From Lithospermum erythrorhizon (Eukaryota > Streptophyta > Magnoliopsida > Boraginales > Boraginaceae), in the NCBI GenBank assembly GCA_019722365.1, contig JADFUC010001380.1, positions 1,178,001 to 1,242,000 on the forward strand: a stretch of 64,000 bases of DNA, given 5' to 3'. Positions 38,676 to 50,037 of this stretch are shown here, piece by piece (the stretch's first letter is position 1; each line of letters starts with the position of its first letter). The notes beneath the pieces were generated by a model. The model did no database searches and was not told the DNA's origin. It saw nothing but the letters and a program-made list of their open reading frames with translations. The position numbers and the translations under genes are program-made.

Positions 38676-39318
38676 TATTATATATGTAACTTTGGACACT
38701 TTTTTTATTTCAATTATCGAATAATAAGAAATATAATATCAAATAATAATTTATATATATTCTTTAATAGTAATTTTTGATTTTGAAAACATTATTTTTC
38801 AAATTTATAATTGAATAATTACTATATAAAAAAAAATTAGTAATTTAGTAGACTAATTCATTTCTTTAAAATATAATTTACATATTGTTATGATAAAATT
38901 AAAAAAATCAAAGAAAATATTATATAAAATATTTTTATCTGTTGGAAAATATGTTTAATATTTTTTATATAATTGGACGAATATGTTGATAATGAACATA
39001 TGATAATTAGTATACGTATGAAAGCTGGTAAACTATTGCACATATTATGTTAGTAGCAGATAACTCCAACTATATTTTTAATTGTTGGTAGAATTTTTAA
39101 ACAAAAATTTAGGACTTATTAATTATTGAATTGTGATAAGAGTCCTTTTTAAATTTTTAGAAATATTTTTTTTACCAATATAAAATATTATAATAAATAA
39201 TAATATAAGAATTAAGAATGAAAAGGAAGAACACAACTCACACTTTTATGTCGGCGGGATATACTTTAGTATTCTATAATTTTTTTTATCAAATATCACG
39301 ATCCGTCCTGGCTTACAA
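38676..39318. other. AT-rich intergenic, nothing recognised
   Basis: Very AT-rich sequence lies between the MITE and the gypsy element. No open frame, repeat or motif of note was seen. Confidence 0.6.
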
Positions 39319-39324
39319 TGTACA

Positions 39325-39910
39325 GGATCACAACTCTCCAAGTCGAAGCTTTTATATGCTTTGCTCCAACCGTGTGTTCCTACAGCAAATACCGTTGCCT
39401 CCGGCCGGAAACACTGCATCAATGTTTCAAGAATGGATCGAAGAGTTTAGTTTCAAAAGAAAGAGTATTTGGGTATAAAAAGTGAACTTACTTGATTCAA
39501 TTCCTCAAGATTTATCTTTTATAGTCGCTTGAATCCAAGCATTTTGTCGAGCCTCGATGGCTCATTCATTTCGACACATTTACGCAGCTCTCATTAAGGG
39601 TCGTAATAATAGCTTTTAATTACCCCTTAATGGCGCCAATCAAGCCGCTGACACTTAACGGCCCCCTTCTTCTTACCGAGCCGACGGGTCGTCTTCTTAA
39701 TGCTGGCCCCTGTATTCTAGCTCATCCGTGGGGTCTCGTGTCCATTTATTTGTCTTTTCATCCTCGATCCTTCTTCGACGGTACCCCAAACAACAGGACC
39801 CTTTATTCGATCAAATTTCATTTAATTATGGATTATCATATGCTCCCCTGTGACTCGCCATTTTCGACGGGTCGGATTCAATACGCGGGTATTCTCAGCT
39901 CTTCACATCA
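39325..39910 (-). repeat. 3' LTR of the gypsy element
   Basis: It matches 45726-46272. Shared blocks include ggctcattcatt, cgtaataatagc or tgtaataatagc, acacttaacggcc, tccatttatt and gattatca. The start could lie a few bases further left, at 39319. The end is placed at the catca before the purine tract. Confidence 0.75.
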
Positions 39911-39999
39911 AATAGTGCCTTAACTTCCTCCCCGTACGCAGAGGCGAAGCCTTCCAAGAGCCGCTTGCCATTTTACATCTCCACCATCATTAAATGCAA

Positions 40000-42900
40000 C
40001 TTTAGATGCCACCCATCTATCTTCATAATCACCCCTGCTTTGAATTTGAAAAGAATTCCCGAGGCTGTATAAACTTTCTCCTTTTCTTTTTCCTCTTCCT
40101 CAAGGACGTGCTTTATCCCTTTTCTTTGCAGCGGCCACCGCTGCCCAAGCTCTCACGGAATATAGGGTCACCAAAGCAGACGAAGAGACCGCCTGTGAGG
40201 TCTCCCCTGCTCCGTGAGACTCCCGAGTGTACCGCCCTCGCTGGAGTCCTGGGAAGGAGTTGGAAGCCCGGTTTTCCTCGGCTTACTAGGAGCTCCGCCA
40301 ATCAGTAGTCCATGCCCAACAATTGGTGGAAGCTTTACGCAGGAGAAAGCTATCGCTTCCTGGGCGGCCCAAACAATGGGCGCAGAGCTGGTAGGCGACA
40401 AAGCTACCGCGACTTCCAATCCCAACGCCTTTCTCACGGCCCACCTTTTTTAGCCGGGAGGCAACGGGAGCTATCCTCACCTGACTTCGCTCTTAACTTC
40501 CAAGCAGGTCCCGAAGCCATTCTCTTGTTGAAGCTTACAGCAAAGGTTTCCGAGGGAAAAATGTAGGCGGTTCTCCCTTTCTTGCTCCCTACGCCATCTA
40601 AGCCCATGGCCGCCCGAATAAATTGTGATCTTGTACTCCTTCCCCTATTTCTGGGGGGTTTATTAATATATTTCTACTTTCCACTTCTTCTTCAGTAGGT
40701 TCTATTTCAGCACAGGACTCCTACCTTAAAGAGTTTTGTATCCCCTGCTTATTCCGTGGCCTCGGTTCCTCCTCGTACTTTTAAGCAAGTAGGACGCTGA
40801 CTCAAGGATGGGGCGGATTGTACATGACATCTCCTTTACTCCGTAACCTCCTCCCTTGTCCAACGCAGTGACTGGGTTCTCCTGATCAATGGGCGGTAGG
40901 ATATACTCAAACATTTAGATAGATTTACATCAATTGGCTCATCCCTCGGCCTACTCCGGGCAGCCGGGCGCAATTGACACACTACCTACATAGAACTTGT
41001 TCAAACTTTTAAGACACTTCTGACCGTCCTGTATTTTTTATTCGAAAAAATAACAAAGGAAAATACAAAAAGGTGATCTTTATTAATTTAGTATTTCCTC
41101 GATGATGTGACGTGCTCTGAATGATCGCTGCACTGACGGGGCCCATCCAGTGGTTTCCAGCTTCCCAAGTTTCCCATGGTCGGGATGTTTGTCTCGCCTC
41201 GGTGACCAGTCTCCTACTAAGAATCGTCGCCCCTGCCTTCTATAGGAGCGAGCCGGCTACCTCGCTCTTGTATCGCCATTTCATTGACAACGGAAGCAGC
41301 CTCCAAAGAGGTCCAAGTTACCGGCAGAACCCCACTATTAAAATGCACATATAGAAGACATCTGCCATGTTTCTAAAGTAATGTCCACCGGTAATGTGGC
41401 ATCGATTCAGACACCAAATCGAAAGGAGTTTCGCCAACACGGGTTAAAGCGTAGCCCGGAAGGACCATAACACCGTGGGGGAGCCTATCGTCCTTAACCC
41501 GGCCTCTTCCTCCTAGAGTCGCTTGGTACCTTTGAAGATTACCTGTCTATCACCTCCACTTGCCCATTGGCTGGGGATATGACATGGAAGCCGGCCCGGC
41601 TGTTCTATACCCAGCCCCAAAGACAGTCTTCAATTTCCCCGGCCATGAATCAGGTCCCATCATAGCATCAAAGACTCCGTACCCCAAATCTAGTGAAGAT
41701 CTCCTTCGTAAATGGTACACTCCTCCTCGATCTGGCCAGGCGGTAGCCGGGGCTTAGCTTCTACCCCTTCATTTAAGTAGTCCACCACGAATGACGGTGT
41801 ACCTCTTTGCCCCCGGGTGTCTCGAAGGTCCCCACGATGTCAATGCCCCTAATGGATAGAAGGCTGCAACGGGGCACAACATGCCGATCATCTCATGGGG
41901 AGGTTGGTGAGGGATGTTGGCATGCCTCTGACAAGTCACAGACTGACGCGATTCGCATCTTTAGCTACGTAAGGCAAAATATCCCAACCGTAGGATCTCG
42001 AAAGTTGTGGCCTTACTATTAATATGACTGCCACACACGCCTCCATGAATTTCTTCAACCGCTTCAGCCCTCTTCTCCTGTGGTACATTTCATCGCCGTC
42101 CTCGAAGGATTCCTCCGATAGACCCTGGCCAAGCAAAGCGGTATACCTTAAGCTTTGCCTTTGGATCTTTTTAGCCACCGGGGATCTTCGTGAGGCTCCG
42201 GAAGCCGGGCACTTGGGGCATATCCTGGTACCAAGGCCTAGGCACGCTCCCTTCACCCTCGTGAGGCCACTTCCTCTCCTCCGAAGTGCTTCTCGCCACC
42301 CACTCTACTGTATGAGTCCTCGTGATTAATTCATACTCAGTCAGGCAATCGACAACCTGTCCGCCTCCTAATTCCTTTCCCGTGGGACATGCTCCATATG
42401 ACAGGATCGAAAAATTCTAGTCAAACCGCGAACTCTCCGCAGATATCCTACCAGCCTTTCCTTTGCCTCATCAACTTTGAAATCGCCCTTCGCTAGCTCC
42501 ATTAGCAATCGAGCATCCGTTTAAATGGATGTAATCTCGCCTCAAAGCATTTGCTAATAAGAATCCATTGGCAAAAGTCATTCATACTAGCCTCTATCAC
42601 TGCGGGTCAAGCAAAACGAACGGGCACACTCGACCAAGTGCCCTCCGGGACCACACAAGTTCCGGCCCCCGAACCACCCAGTCAGTTTCAAGGCCATTCA
42701 TTATATAGCAACTACTTCGCCAAGCCCGTAGCTTCTACCACGTTGATCAACTCCGACTCTCCCGCCAAGTATTCTCAAAGCGCACTCTACCATGAAGCCG
42801 CCTGCACGCGCTTACGCTGGGCCCGTGGCCTATACTTCCTGAGGTCGAACTCGCCTAAATCTATGGCCCATTCGATTATTCACCTGGGAAATACTGTGGT

Positions 42901-45700
42901 TCTCCAGATTTGTCAAGGAAAGGATCCTCAGAATTACCTCCACCGGGTGTGCTTCAAACTAAGGCTAGAGCTTCCGAAGCCGCCACACCAAGTGCAGCAC
43001 TACCTTCCTCCACAAAGGATACTTGGTCTCGCCCCCCGCAGATCACTGGCCGACATAAGACACCGGCCGTTGCACCTTCTCCTTCCTCCGGATAGTGACG
43101 CTACTTAGCGCCGACCTCGGTGACAACCAAGAGGCTAGACGCCCCCGGCCATGTGTCATGCCAAGAGCTGCTGGGACCGGCAGTATGCCTTCAATTCCTA
43201 AAAAGGGACTATTCACACTCCTAGGTCCACTCAAGTCTCGCCTCTCTCAGATGGCCTCGCTATGGCAGATGCTACCACCGTCGAGAATGAGTCAAGGCAC
43301 ATCCTCCTTTGGTCAACTGCCATACCTTCCTGCCCGCTAACTTTGCATGGCCTCACCATCGCTATCTTGTCGGGATTAGGCTCACTCCCCTTTTCTCTCG
43401 ATCATGTAGCCGAGGAATTTTTCGGAGGTCACTCCAAAGACACACTTGTCCTGATCGAAATAAGTAGTTGTACCTTCAAGTAAAGTTCTCAAAGCTTTTC
43501 CTATTGTCGATTCATGGTCGGATGTTTCTAATTCTCACGAAAGCATGTCATCCACATAAATTTTCATGTACCGACTAACTGGTTTTGTTAACACCTCGTT
43601 GACCATCCTTGATAATGTGGCTAACGCTAAGCTCTTCAAATTTCAAAGGCCATGACTTTCCAACAAATGTATGCCATAAGTTCCATGATCAACGCTGTTT
43701 TCTCCATCATCTTGGCACCCTCCGGTGGCTCCTCCAAGGCGCTGGATATCCCGATCTACTCGGTGCCAACGCTCCTCGGGGCGCATCTCCCACTTCCATC
43801 CGCATCTTTACCGCTGTCGAGGCGAAGTAGCATCCGGCCAGCTTCCATTCTTGGCTCCCCGCATCTCACCGTCGTGTTTGGAATTTCAAATAGAAAGTGA
43901 TAGCGAGCACTAACGCCGAACAAAGGATACGCCGGGTCGGGCCTATTATCCCGCGAGTAGGCCTTTGTTCGCTATATCCATGTAATGCAACTCCACTCAT
44001 CTCATCGGCCGCGGATGCTTCCCCATCGTGACCATGAGGTTTAACACTTCTAACAGGCTTACCGCATCCCCGGTGAACCCCACCAATGGGGTTGCTACCG
44101 GTCTGATCTACGCCCGACTCATCCCTTAGCTCGGTGTATACATCCGTAAAAATGTGATGTCCACCAAGCTTCCCAGGTCTACTGTGATCCGTCCCCACCG
44201 AAATTGGCTAATCAGCGATGACCAAAGGGTTCCTGGGCACTCTATCCCCTCAAAATCCTCCGGGAGAAAGACAAAGTCTGGAAACTGGGCATGCCCTCGT
44301 GAAATGCAGATACATGTCCCCGCCTCTAGCATAGCTCATTGCCCTGAGCTCTCAGGAGTCGCTGCCCCCTACTCGCCTCAATGATGACAAGCCAGCCTTC
44401 CGGGTAATACTGGGAGGTCCATCGTGATCCCCATCTTTCTGGTTAAAACACCACCGCACTCTGTGCCCCTTGTGGATGTAATCCTTCTTCAACTGCCCTC
44501 ATTGACGAAATTTTCTCCATCTCGACTGCAAGTGGGGCTGCTAGCTATCGCAAGATCGCTCCTACGTCCTTGCAAGTATTGGAAGATCTTGCCTTAACCT
44601 CTCGATCCGGCAGGGTTCTTGGGCCGCGCGCCTCGTGGCAACAATTGCCCGGCCCTGATCTCCAGAACACATTCCCCGGCCGAAGTCTTCTTCGCGGAGT
44701 CAAGATCGATCTTCCTCTCCTTGACCTCCTTCCTCTTCCTCGGATCTCCTCAGGCGTGAAAAGGCACTCGGGAAGGTTAGTCTCGAGACGCCCGTGGTGC
44801 CTTGATCCTCGAGTAGGCGCCTCCGCCTCTCGGCTCGGCCCGCCCGCCGGTGCCCATCTACCGGGCGCCTCTACCCCTCCGAGCTCTCTCTCTCCCCGAT
44901 CCCGAATACGTATTTATAGGCTCGTTCATTGACCTCCCAAATCCCGAGGTTGCCTCTCGAGGGGAGCGACTTCGTCAACTGGGCCATCCGCAAGCCTTCC
45001 ACAAAGTGCAATCACGACAATCTTTTGGTTACCTCCGTATCATGTCAACTCGGCCCGAATCGCCCGAAGCGAAGCGATCAACTCGGCTCCCCTTTGTCCG
45101 ACGGTCATCGTGACCTGCCGTCTCTGTCCCGCCGACTCTCCCCCACATAGGTCCCGTGAACTAGTTTTTCAACTCCTCAAAGCCAGAATGCACTCCCTCG
45201 GGAACTGGGCCAACCACTTCAGCCAAGCAAGTCCGCTAAGCCGGCCGGAAAGTGCTCCATGCCAGAAGGCTGTCTCACGCGCGCTCCTCCGGATCCGGGC
45301 CTTCCCAAGAAATTTAAGGAACGCTGGGAGTTTCAACCTTGCCGCACGACGGAAACCCCGATGTCGTTGGGTGCGCTACCCTACCAACTCAAGTATTGGG
45401 CCTCCTCCGGGTTTGTCCAAAGAACTCGCGAGCAGAAGATCCACTACGCCGCAAGGTCGCCACAACACTGTACGGGAACCTGACGCGCTGCCTCCTCAGC
45501 GACTTTATAACACTACCGCCACGCGACGGCCATTATTCCTCCGCATCGGGAGCGCTGGGCGTATAACTTTCCGGACGGACGATACCCGCTGGGGTTATCG
45601 TCATGCTCGCTTGCTTCGCGACGATGGCCACATAATGGTCGAGGTACGCTGACGGGCGACTTTCAACGCAAGTCTCCCACCGCGGTCGCTAACATTTATC
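40000..45700 (-). pseudogene. Gypsy gag-pol remnants
   Basis: Minus-strand translation shows, from right to left, a gag piece around 44910-45260 (a FEELKN motif, then an FVEGLR motif). A protease follows at about 43990-44290, where VDLGSLVDITFL has DLG in place of the usual DSG, and GFTGDAV comes next. Reverse transcriptase lies at about 43390-43700 with ALATLSRMVNEV and the catalytic YVDDM (about 43550). RNase H lies at about 42600-43150 (EKVQRPVSYV). Integrase lies at about 41500-42250, with the zinc-finger end CQRHANIPHQP (about 41900), VVDYLNEGVEAKP and a late NGQVEVIDR. The N-terminal half of reverse transcriptase seems deleted, because protease runs almost straight into the middle of it. 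Frameshifts and stops are frequent, so nothing is translatable. Confidence 0.88.
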
Positions 45701-45725
45701 CTGCTCGTTTGCAAATGTGGGCCTC

Positions 45726-46272
45726 TGATCACAAATCCTCCAAGCCGAAATATTGACACGCCTGTCTAACCGGTGGTGTTCCCCGCAAACAAAAAGACCG
45801 GTTGTTCGCCGAACATCTGACGATCAAGTCACGACGGATCGAAAGCAGCTTTAGTTTCGTAAAGAAGTAGTGATTTCGTGTGATTAAACCGAACATACTG
45901 GATTCCCCGCCGCCACCTTCTTTATGCTTATTCGAATCTGCTATTTTACCACGGCTCATTCATTCCGACAATGCTTACGCTCATTGCGGTTATGTAATAA
46001 TAGCCTTAATCGGCCTCTTTAACGATGCCGAATCGCTCGCCGGACACTTAACGGCCTCTTTTCTTATCGGAAATTTTACTCGGCTCCTCTTAATATTGCC
46101 CCGGCAGATCGCCTACCCGCTGGGCCCAGATCCATTTATTCTGGGCTCTCTTCATCCCCCATCCTTTTTGACGGTGCCCTTAAATGGGGCTGACTCTCTC
46201 CTGACGCCCCCATTTAATTGCGTGATTATCAATGATTCTCCAATTCATTTTAATTAACTTTCTCACATATCA
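45726..46272 (-). repeat. 5' LTR of the gypsy element
   Basis: It is the partner of 39325-39910, clearly diverged by substitutions and small gaps. It begins tgatcac on the plus strand and ends tcacatatca. The divergence between the two LTRs points to an old insertion. Confidence 0.75.
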
Positions 46273-49200
46273 AGATAAATATTTGATCTTTAATTATATT
46301 ATTAAAAAAATTAAAATTAATATTATGAAAGTATTTTTAAAAAGAAAATCCAATGATATAAATTTTATAGGCTTTTAATTGATTACAAAAGCTCAATTTC
46401 AAAAAAAGCCAAACGACAATTAAAGCGATTCTAAGTGAAGAGATGTAAGTGGACTACGCAATTATCTGTGAGTGAATCAATTAAGCATTGCTTCATTACC
46501 CCTGAAAGTTCTTAATCAAATTGCATTTTAGCCCGATAACGACACAACCTAGGAGTTTTTTCTTTAATATTGATACTCCCATTTTGTTAAAGACATTAAT
46601 CTTACTAGAAGGTGTAACGCATATGAAGTGCAATTTTTAGCAACTTTATGATTTTTATAAATTTTTGGAGAACGTTAATTTATAATTTTTAATCAAAAAC
46701 AAACTAAACATGAAATTTAAATCCATCATCTTCTTGTTTTCGACTCTTCCTTCTCCGATCCTCCCACCACCACTATCATCCTTACATCACCACTTCCGCA
46801 TCCCCACCAACATTCAACTTTTTGAGCTTCAGAGCGTTTTACCAACATTTGTGTCAATAATAGAGACCAAACTATAATTATTCTCACTTTCGGTAACTAC
46901 AACTACAATGATCAATTGGTAATTCCATCCAATTATTTACAACGAGCTCACAAAATATTTTAGGCCCATTTAACAGCTTCCGTCTATATAGTTTAACCTC
47001 ACCTAGCACATTAATGATAATCAATATGTTTATTAACTTGACTACTTGAGGTGAAATCTTAGCTAGCCTCGACCGAGTTTTATAATATAACTTATTTTAA
47101 TTATTAAAATTTCATAATTTTCACACGTAACCAAAAATAGTAGATCAATGGCTTAATAGCCTAATAGTTAAGGTTGTTACCGAACCGACACCCAGACGTC
47201 AAGCAAAGCACGGGGCTCGCTCACTGCTCAGTTTTGTAATCTCGAACCGGTTACGACTGCTTGTATCACTGCCAACACCGGTTAGTGACTCGTAATTCGC
47301 TTTGTACTGCTAAACCGGGTTACAATGATCCTTTATTTGTTTGTACTCGGCCGTTAAAATCAAGCAGACACCGCCTGCTATTATCTAAAACTAACTAAAT
47401 ATTAGATACCAAACATGTCCTTACCCCTAACACTAGATAAGCTTTAAAGTGAATTACTTAGCCATTCTAACGATTTAAGTAGTATTTATTCAATGCCGTA
47501 ATTCGCATTTATTTTGTGCGAATCGATTAACGAACCTGCTTTTTTACTTCATTTTATTTCAACCGGACAATAATGTAACGATCACCTCGGGTTGATTAAT
47601 GAACCGATTAACGAATCGATTCGATTTTCTTAACAAATCGAACCGGGTTTGGTCCAAAACCGATCGACGGCTCGCAACGCCCTACTACCTGCTATCCAAC
47701 TGTGAGCCTCTATCCAAGAGGTTCCGCCACGCTAAATTGAAAGACCCACTCTATTGAATTTTCATCTTTCAACAGTTACGCTTTAATTTTGTTAAATATC
47801 TGCCGGGGTTTCTGCTCACGCAATGTAATTTTTGGTAAGTTATTGTGTTTGCTTTCTTCTTTGAGCTGTATTCTCCGCTAGCTTTTTAATTTAATTTCAC
47901 CTGATATCGTATCTAATCTAATTTACTGCTAATAAAAAAAATCAAAAAATAGTAGGGAACGAATGTGGCGAAGCATACACAATTTAAGATGAGCGTATAA
48001 CTCCTGTTAAAATGAGTACATATTTAATTGACAACTCTAATTATAATCTCATCATCGTGATCCAGATGATGATGTAGATTGATAGTCCATGGCCCGGAGA
48101 AGTTATTATCTCACAGAGTGACAATTCACATTCACACGTGGTAAAGGAGGCATGAGAGGGTCCATGTTCATGTGGATGCCTGACTACCCATAACATGTTC
48201 ATGTGGATGTTTTCAAGGTTTTGAAATTAACTAGACTTGGGATTGGATAGAAAACATTGCATGAATTATTGCAAGTTGGGGGAAGCAAACAGGAGATATG
48301 AAGTTTGGAGAGGATAGGGATTCAACAAAAAGGTAGGGACTTCTCTAATTGATGGGAATGAGGTTAGGCAAGAGCTTCATTGGACTTTCTGGATGACTCT
48401 TCAGAGGGTGGCTTTTCTTGATCTTGGTTTAAGAAATATGGTCCCTTGTTCCATAATATATACTCTGTTTTATCCATTTTTCACCCACAACTTGATTGGA
48501 TACAAATTGATATAATAATTTTAATTCAATTTAGAATTGGTTTGTTGAAGAGGATATTCTAGTCTCAATAAAAAACAGTAGAAAGAATATCGTGATTCGA
48601 TAAACGTTTTTTATAATAATTAAGGAAATTATCAAAGTATCATCTAGTATAAATGATGATTGTTATCAAAACTTAAAGTAATATGGATGATTTCTCATTT
48701 CAAAAGTATGTAACGTGCTAATAACTCAAAATACAGGATACAAGTAACATTATTTTTCATCCTAATTCCAACATGATGATTTTAGTCCTGTTTTCGACCT
48801 TGTGTTTGTTCTTCATCCTCCAAAGGGGACCATTGTTCTGATACATTTGATAATTGGAACCCACTCTTATAAATCTAACGGATCCTTCTATTAGATTTGG
48901 TATTTAATCATGTTGTAGTCTACATTACATTGGTCCTGCATGGTGAGAATAATGGTATTGATGACTTCGATGGTGTAGCTTTTGAAACCTTTAATTTCTA
49001 GCTACATTAATCTCATGTGCTTTAGATAGATTTGCAATAGAAGCACTTATGTCCACAACTCAACCTGATGCCTGCATATTCTTAGAAGGACTTATCTTTT
49101 TTTGCTCAGTGTATGTTATGCTTATGTGCAAGTATTGGATAAGACCTTTTTTATAGTTATTGGGGAAGACTATATCACATTTGCAAAAGAAATGTTTCAG

Positions 49201-49459
49201 CCACTACCAATTGAATTTATAATGGACATAATAAACACTCATGGACAAAATAATGAATAAATTTTTTGGGATAAGAATTGAAAGATTTGTTAAGGAGTGA
49301 ATGCGTCAAAAACAGTGTAAAATATATGGACAATTTTCAAAATCTCGGAGAGTAGTATCCCTCGCCCCATCTTGTGTCGTCGTCCCATATTAACCCTAAA
49401 AACTATGAAGCCTAGGAACTTTCATTTTACCCTAAGCTCATTAGTCATTACCCGAAAAG
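46273..49459. other. Intergenic, with one possible SINE-like segment
   Basis: Mostly AT-rich sequence without genes. At 47140-47400 a tRNA-like promoter A box (tagcctaatagttaagg) precedes GC-richer text. At about 47510-47680 the sequence is built from cgaatcgatt and aaccgg variants, similar in style to the low-complexity tract near 9 kb. The segment 48100-48480 has a repeated catgttcatgtggatg but no recognisable protein. Confidence 0.45.
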
Positions 49460-49464
49460 TCCAT

Positions 49465-50037
49465 TGTTGTGATTTAAGACCTAATTCAATCATCATATTT
49501 AAGAAACAACGATAATCTTAATGTAAGAAACGCAAAAATAAATAACACATGATTTTATACAGTGCTCCCACTCAACGGTGCCGTGACGCCCGCTGGCCGC
49601 CCGTAATCCACTAAACCAACCGAAGATCGGGGTGACAATAACCTATCACATAGTAACACTCAATCAGCAATACTTTATAACCCTTAGTATTCTCACTATA
49701 AAGCTTCACAACATGTTGATAAGATTCAATAATATTGTCTCAAATGTTTGTTTGTGATGTTTATTTTCTAAGGATACAAAACTCTATGTAGACGCCTCTA
49801 TATATAGGAAAACATCTACCCTAGCTAGGTTAGCCCTAGCCTCAAAAAGTCCCGAAACCGGCCACCAGCTTCTCCGAATCTGCCGAGGCAAAGGCGGACT
49901 TAGGCCGAACCCGAATCTCTCCTCTAAAAATCACTAACTCAAAATCCTCTATGTCGGATCTAAGAGGGAGTCAAAGGTCCCGAACTAGTCCCGATCTCCC
50001 TCTGCCAAAATGTTGAAATTGGCTTCAACATCCAACA
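49465..50037 (-). repeat. 3' LTR of the copia element, 573 bp
   Basis: It aligns along its length with 53061-53620. Shared blocks include attcaataatatt, ctatatata before an aaacatctacc string, aaaaatcactaactcaaaa, and tccctctgcca. It has TGTTG and CAACA ends. Confidence 0.93.

Larger units (their letters stand above)
39319..46272 (-). mobile_element. Degraded Ty3/gypsy element, Tat-like
   Basis: Two diverged direct repeats of about 0.55 kb bracket a GC-rich interior holding gag, protease, reverse transcriptase, RNase H and integrase remnants, all read on the minus strand in the normal gypsy order. The 5' LTR is therefore the right copy. A purine tract on the minus strand (ggggaggaagttaagg, about 39919-39934) sits just inside the left LTR, where a 3' LTR should have one. 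The pol remnants most resemble the Tat/Retrosat lineage (IYVDDML, CQRHANIPHQP). I could not find a clean target-site duplication or primer-binding site. The whole element is unable to code, but the interior stays strikingly GC-rich and CpG-rich. Confidence 0.88.

Noticed and set aside
42551..43108. 185-codon plus-strand frame
   Set aside because: It is antisense to the RNase H part of the minus-strand gypsy element; GC-rich sequence produces long chance frames.
45110..45652. 180-codon plus-strand frame
   Set aside because: As one continuous protein it matches nothing. Only short gag-like pieces in mixed frames were seen, so they are reported as a possible inversion and not as a gene.
39314..46277. 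Target-site duplication for the gypsy element
   Set aside because: The flanks (tacaa or gtaca on the left, agata on the right) do not match, and the exact LTR ends are uncertain.
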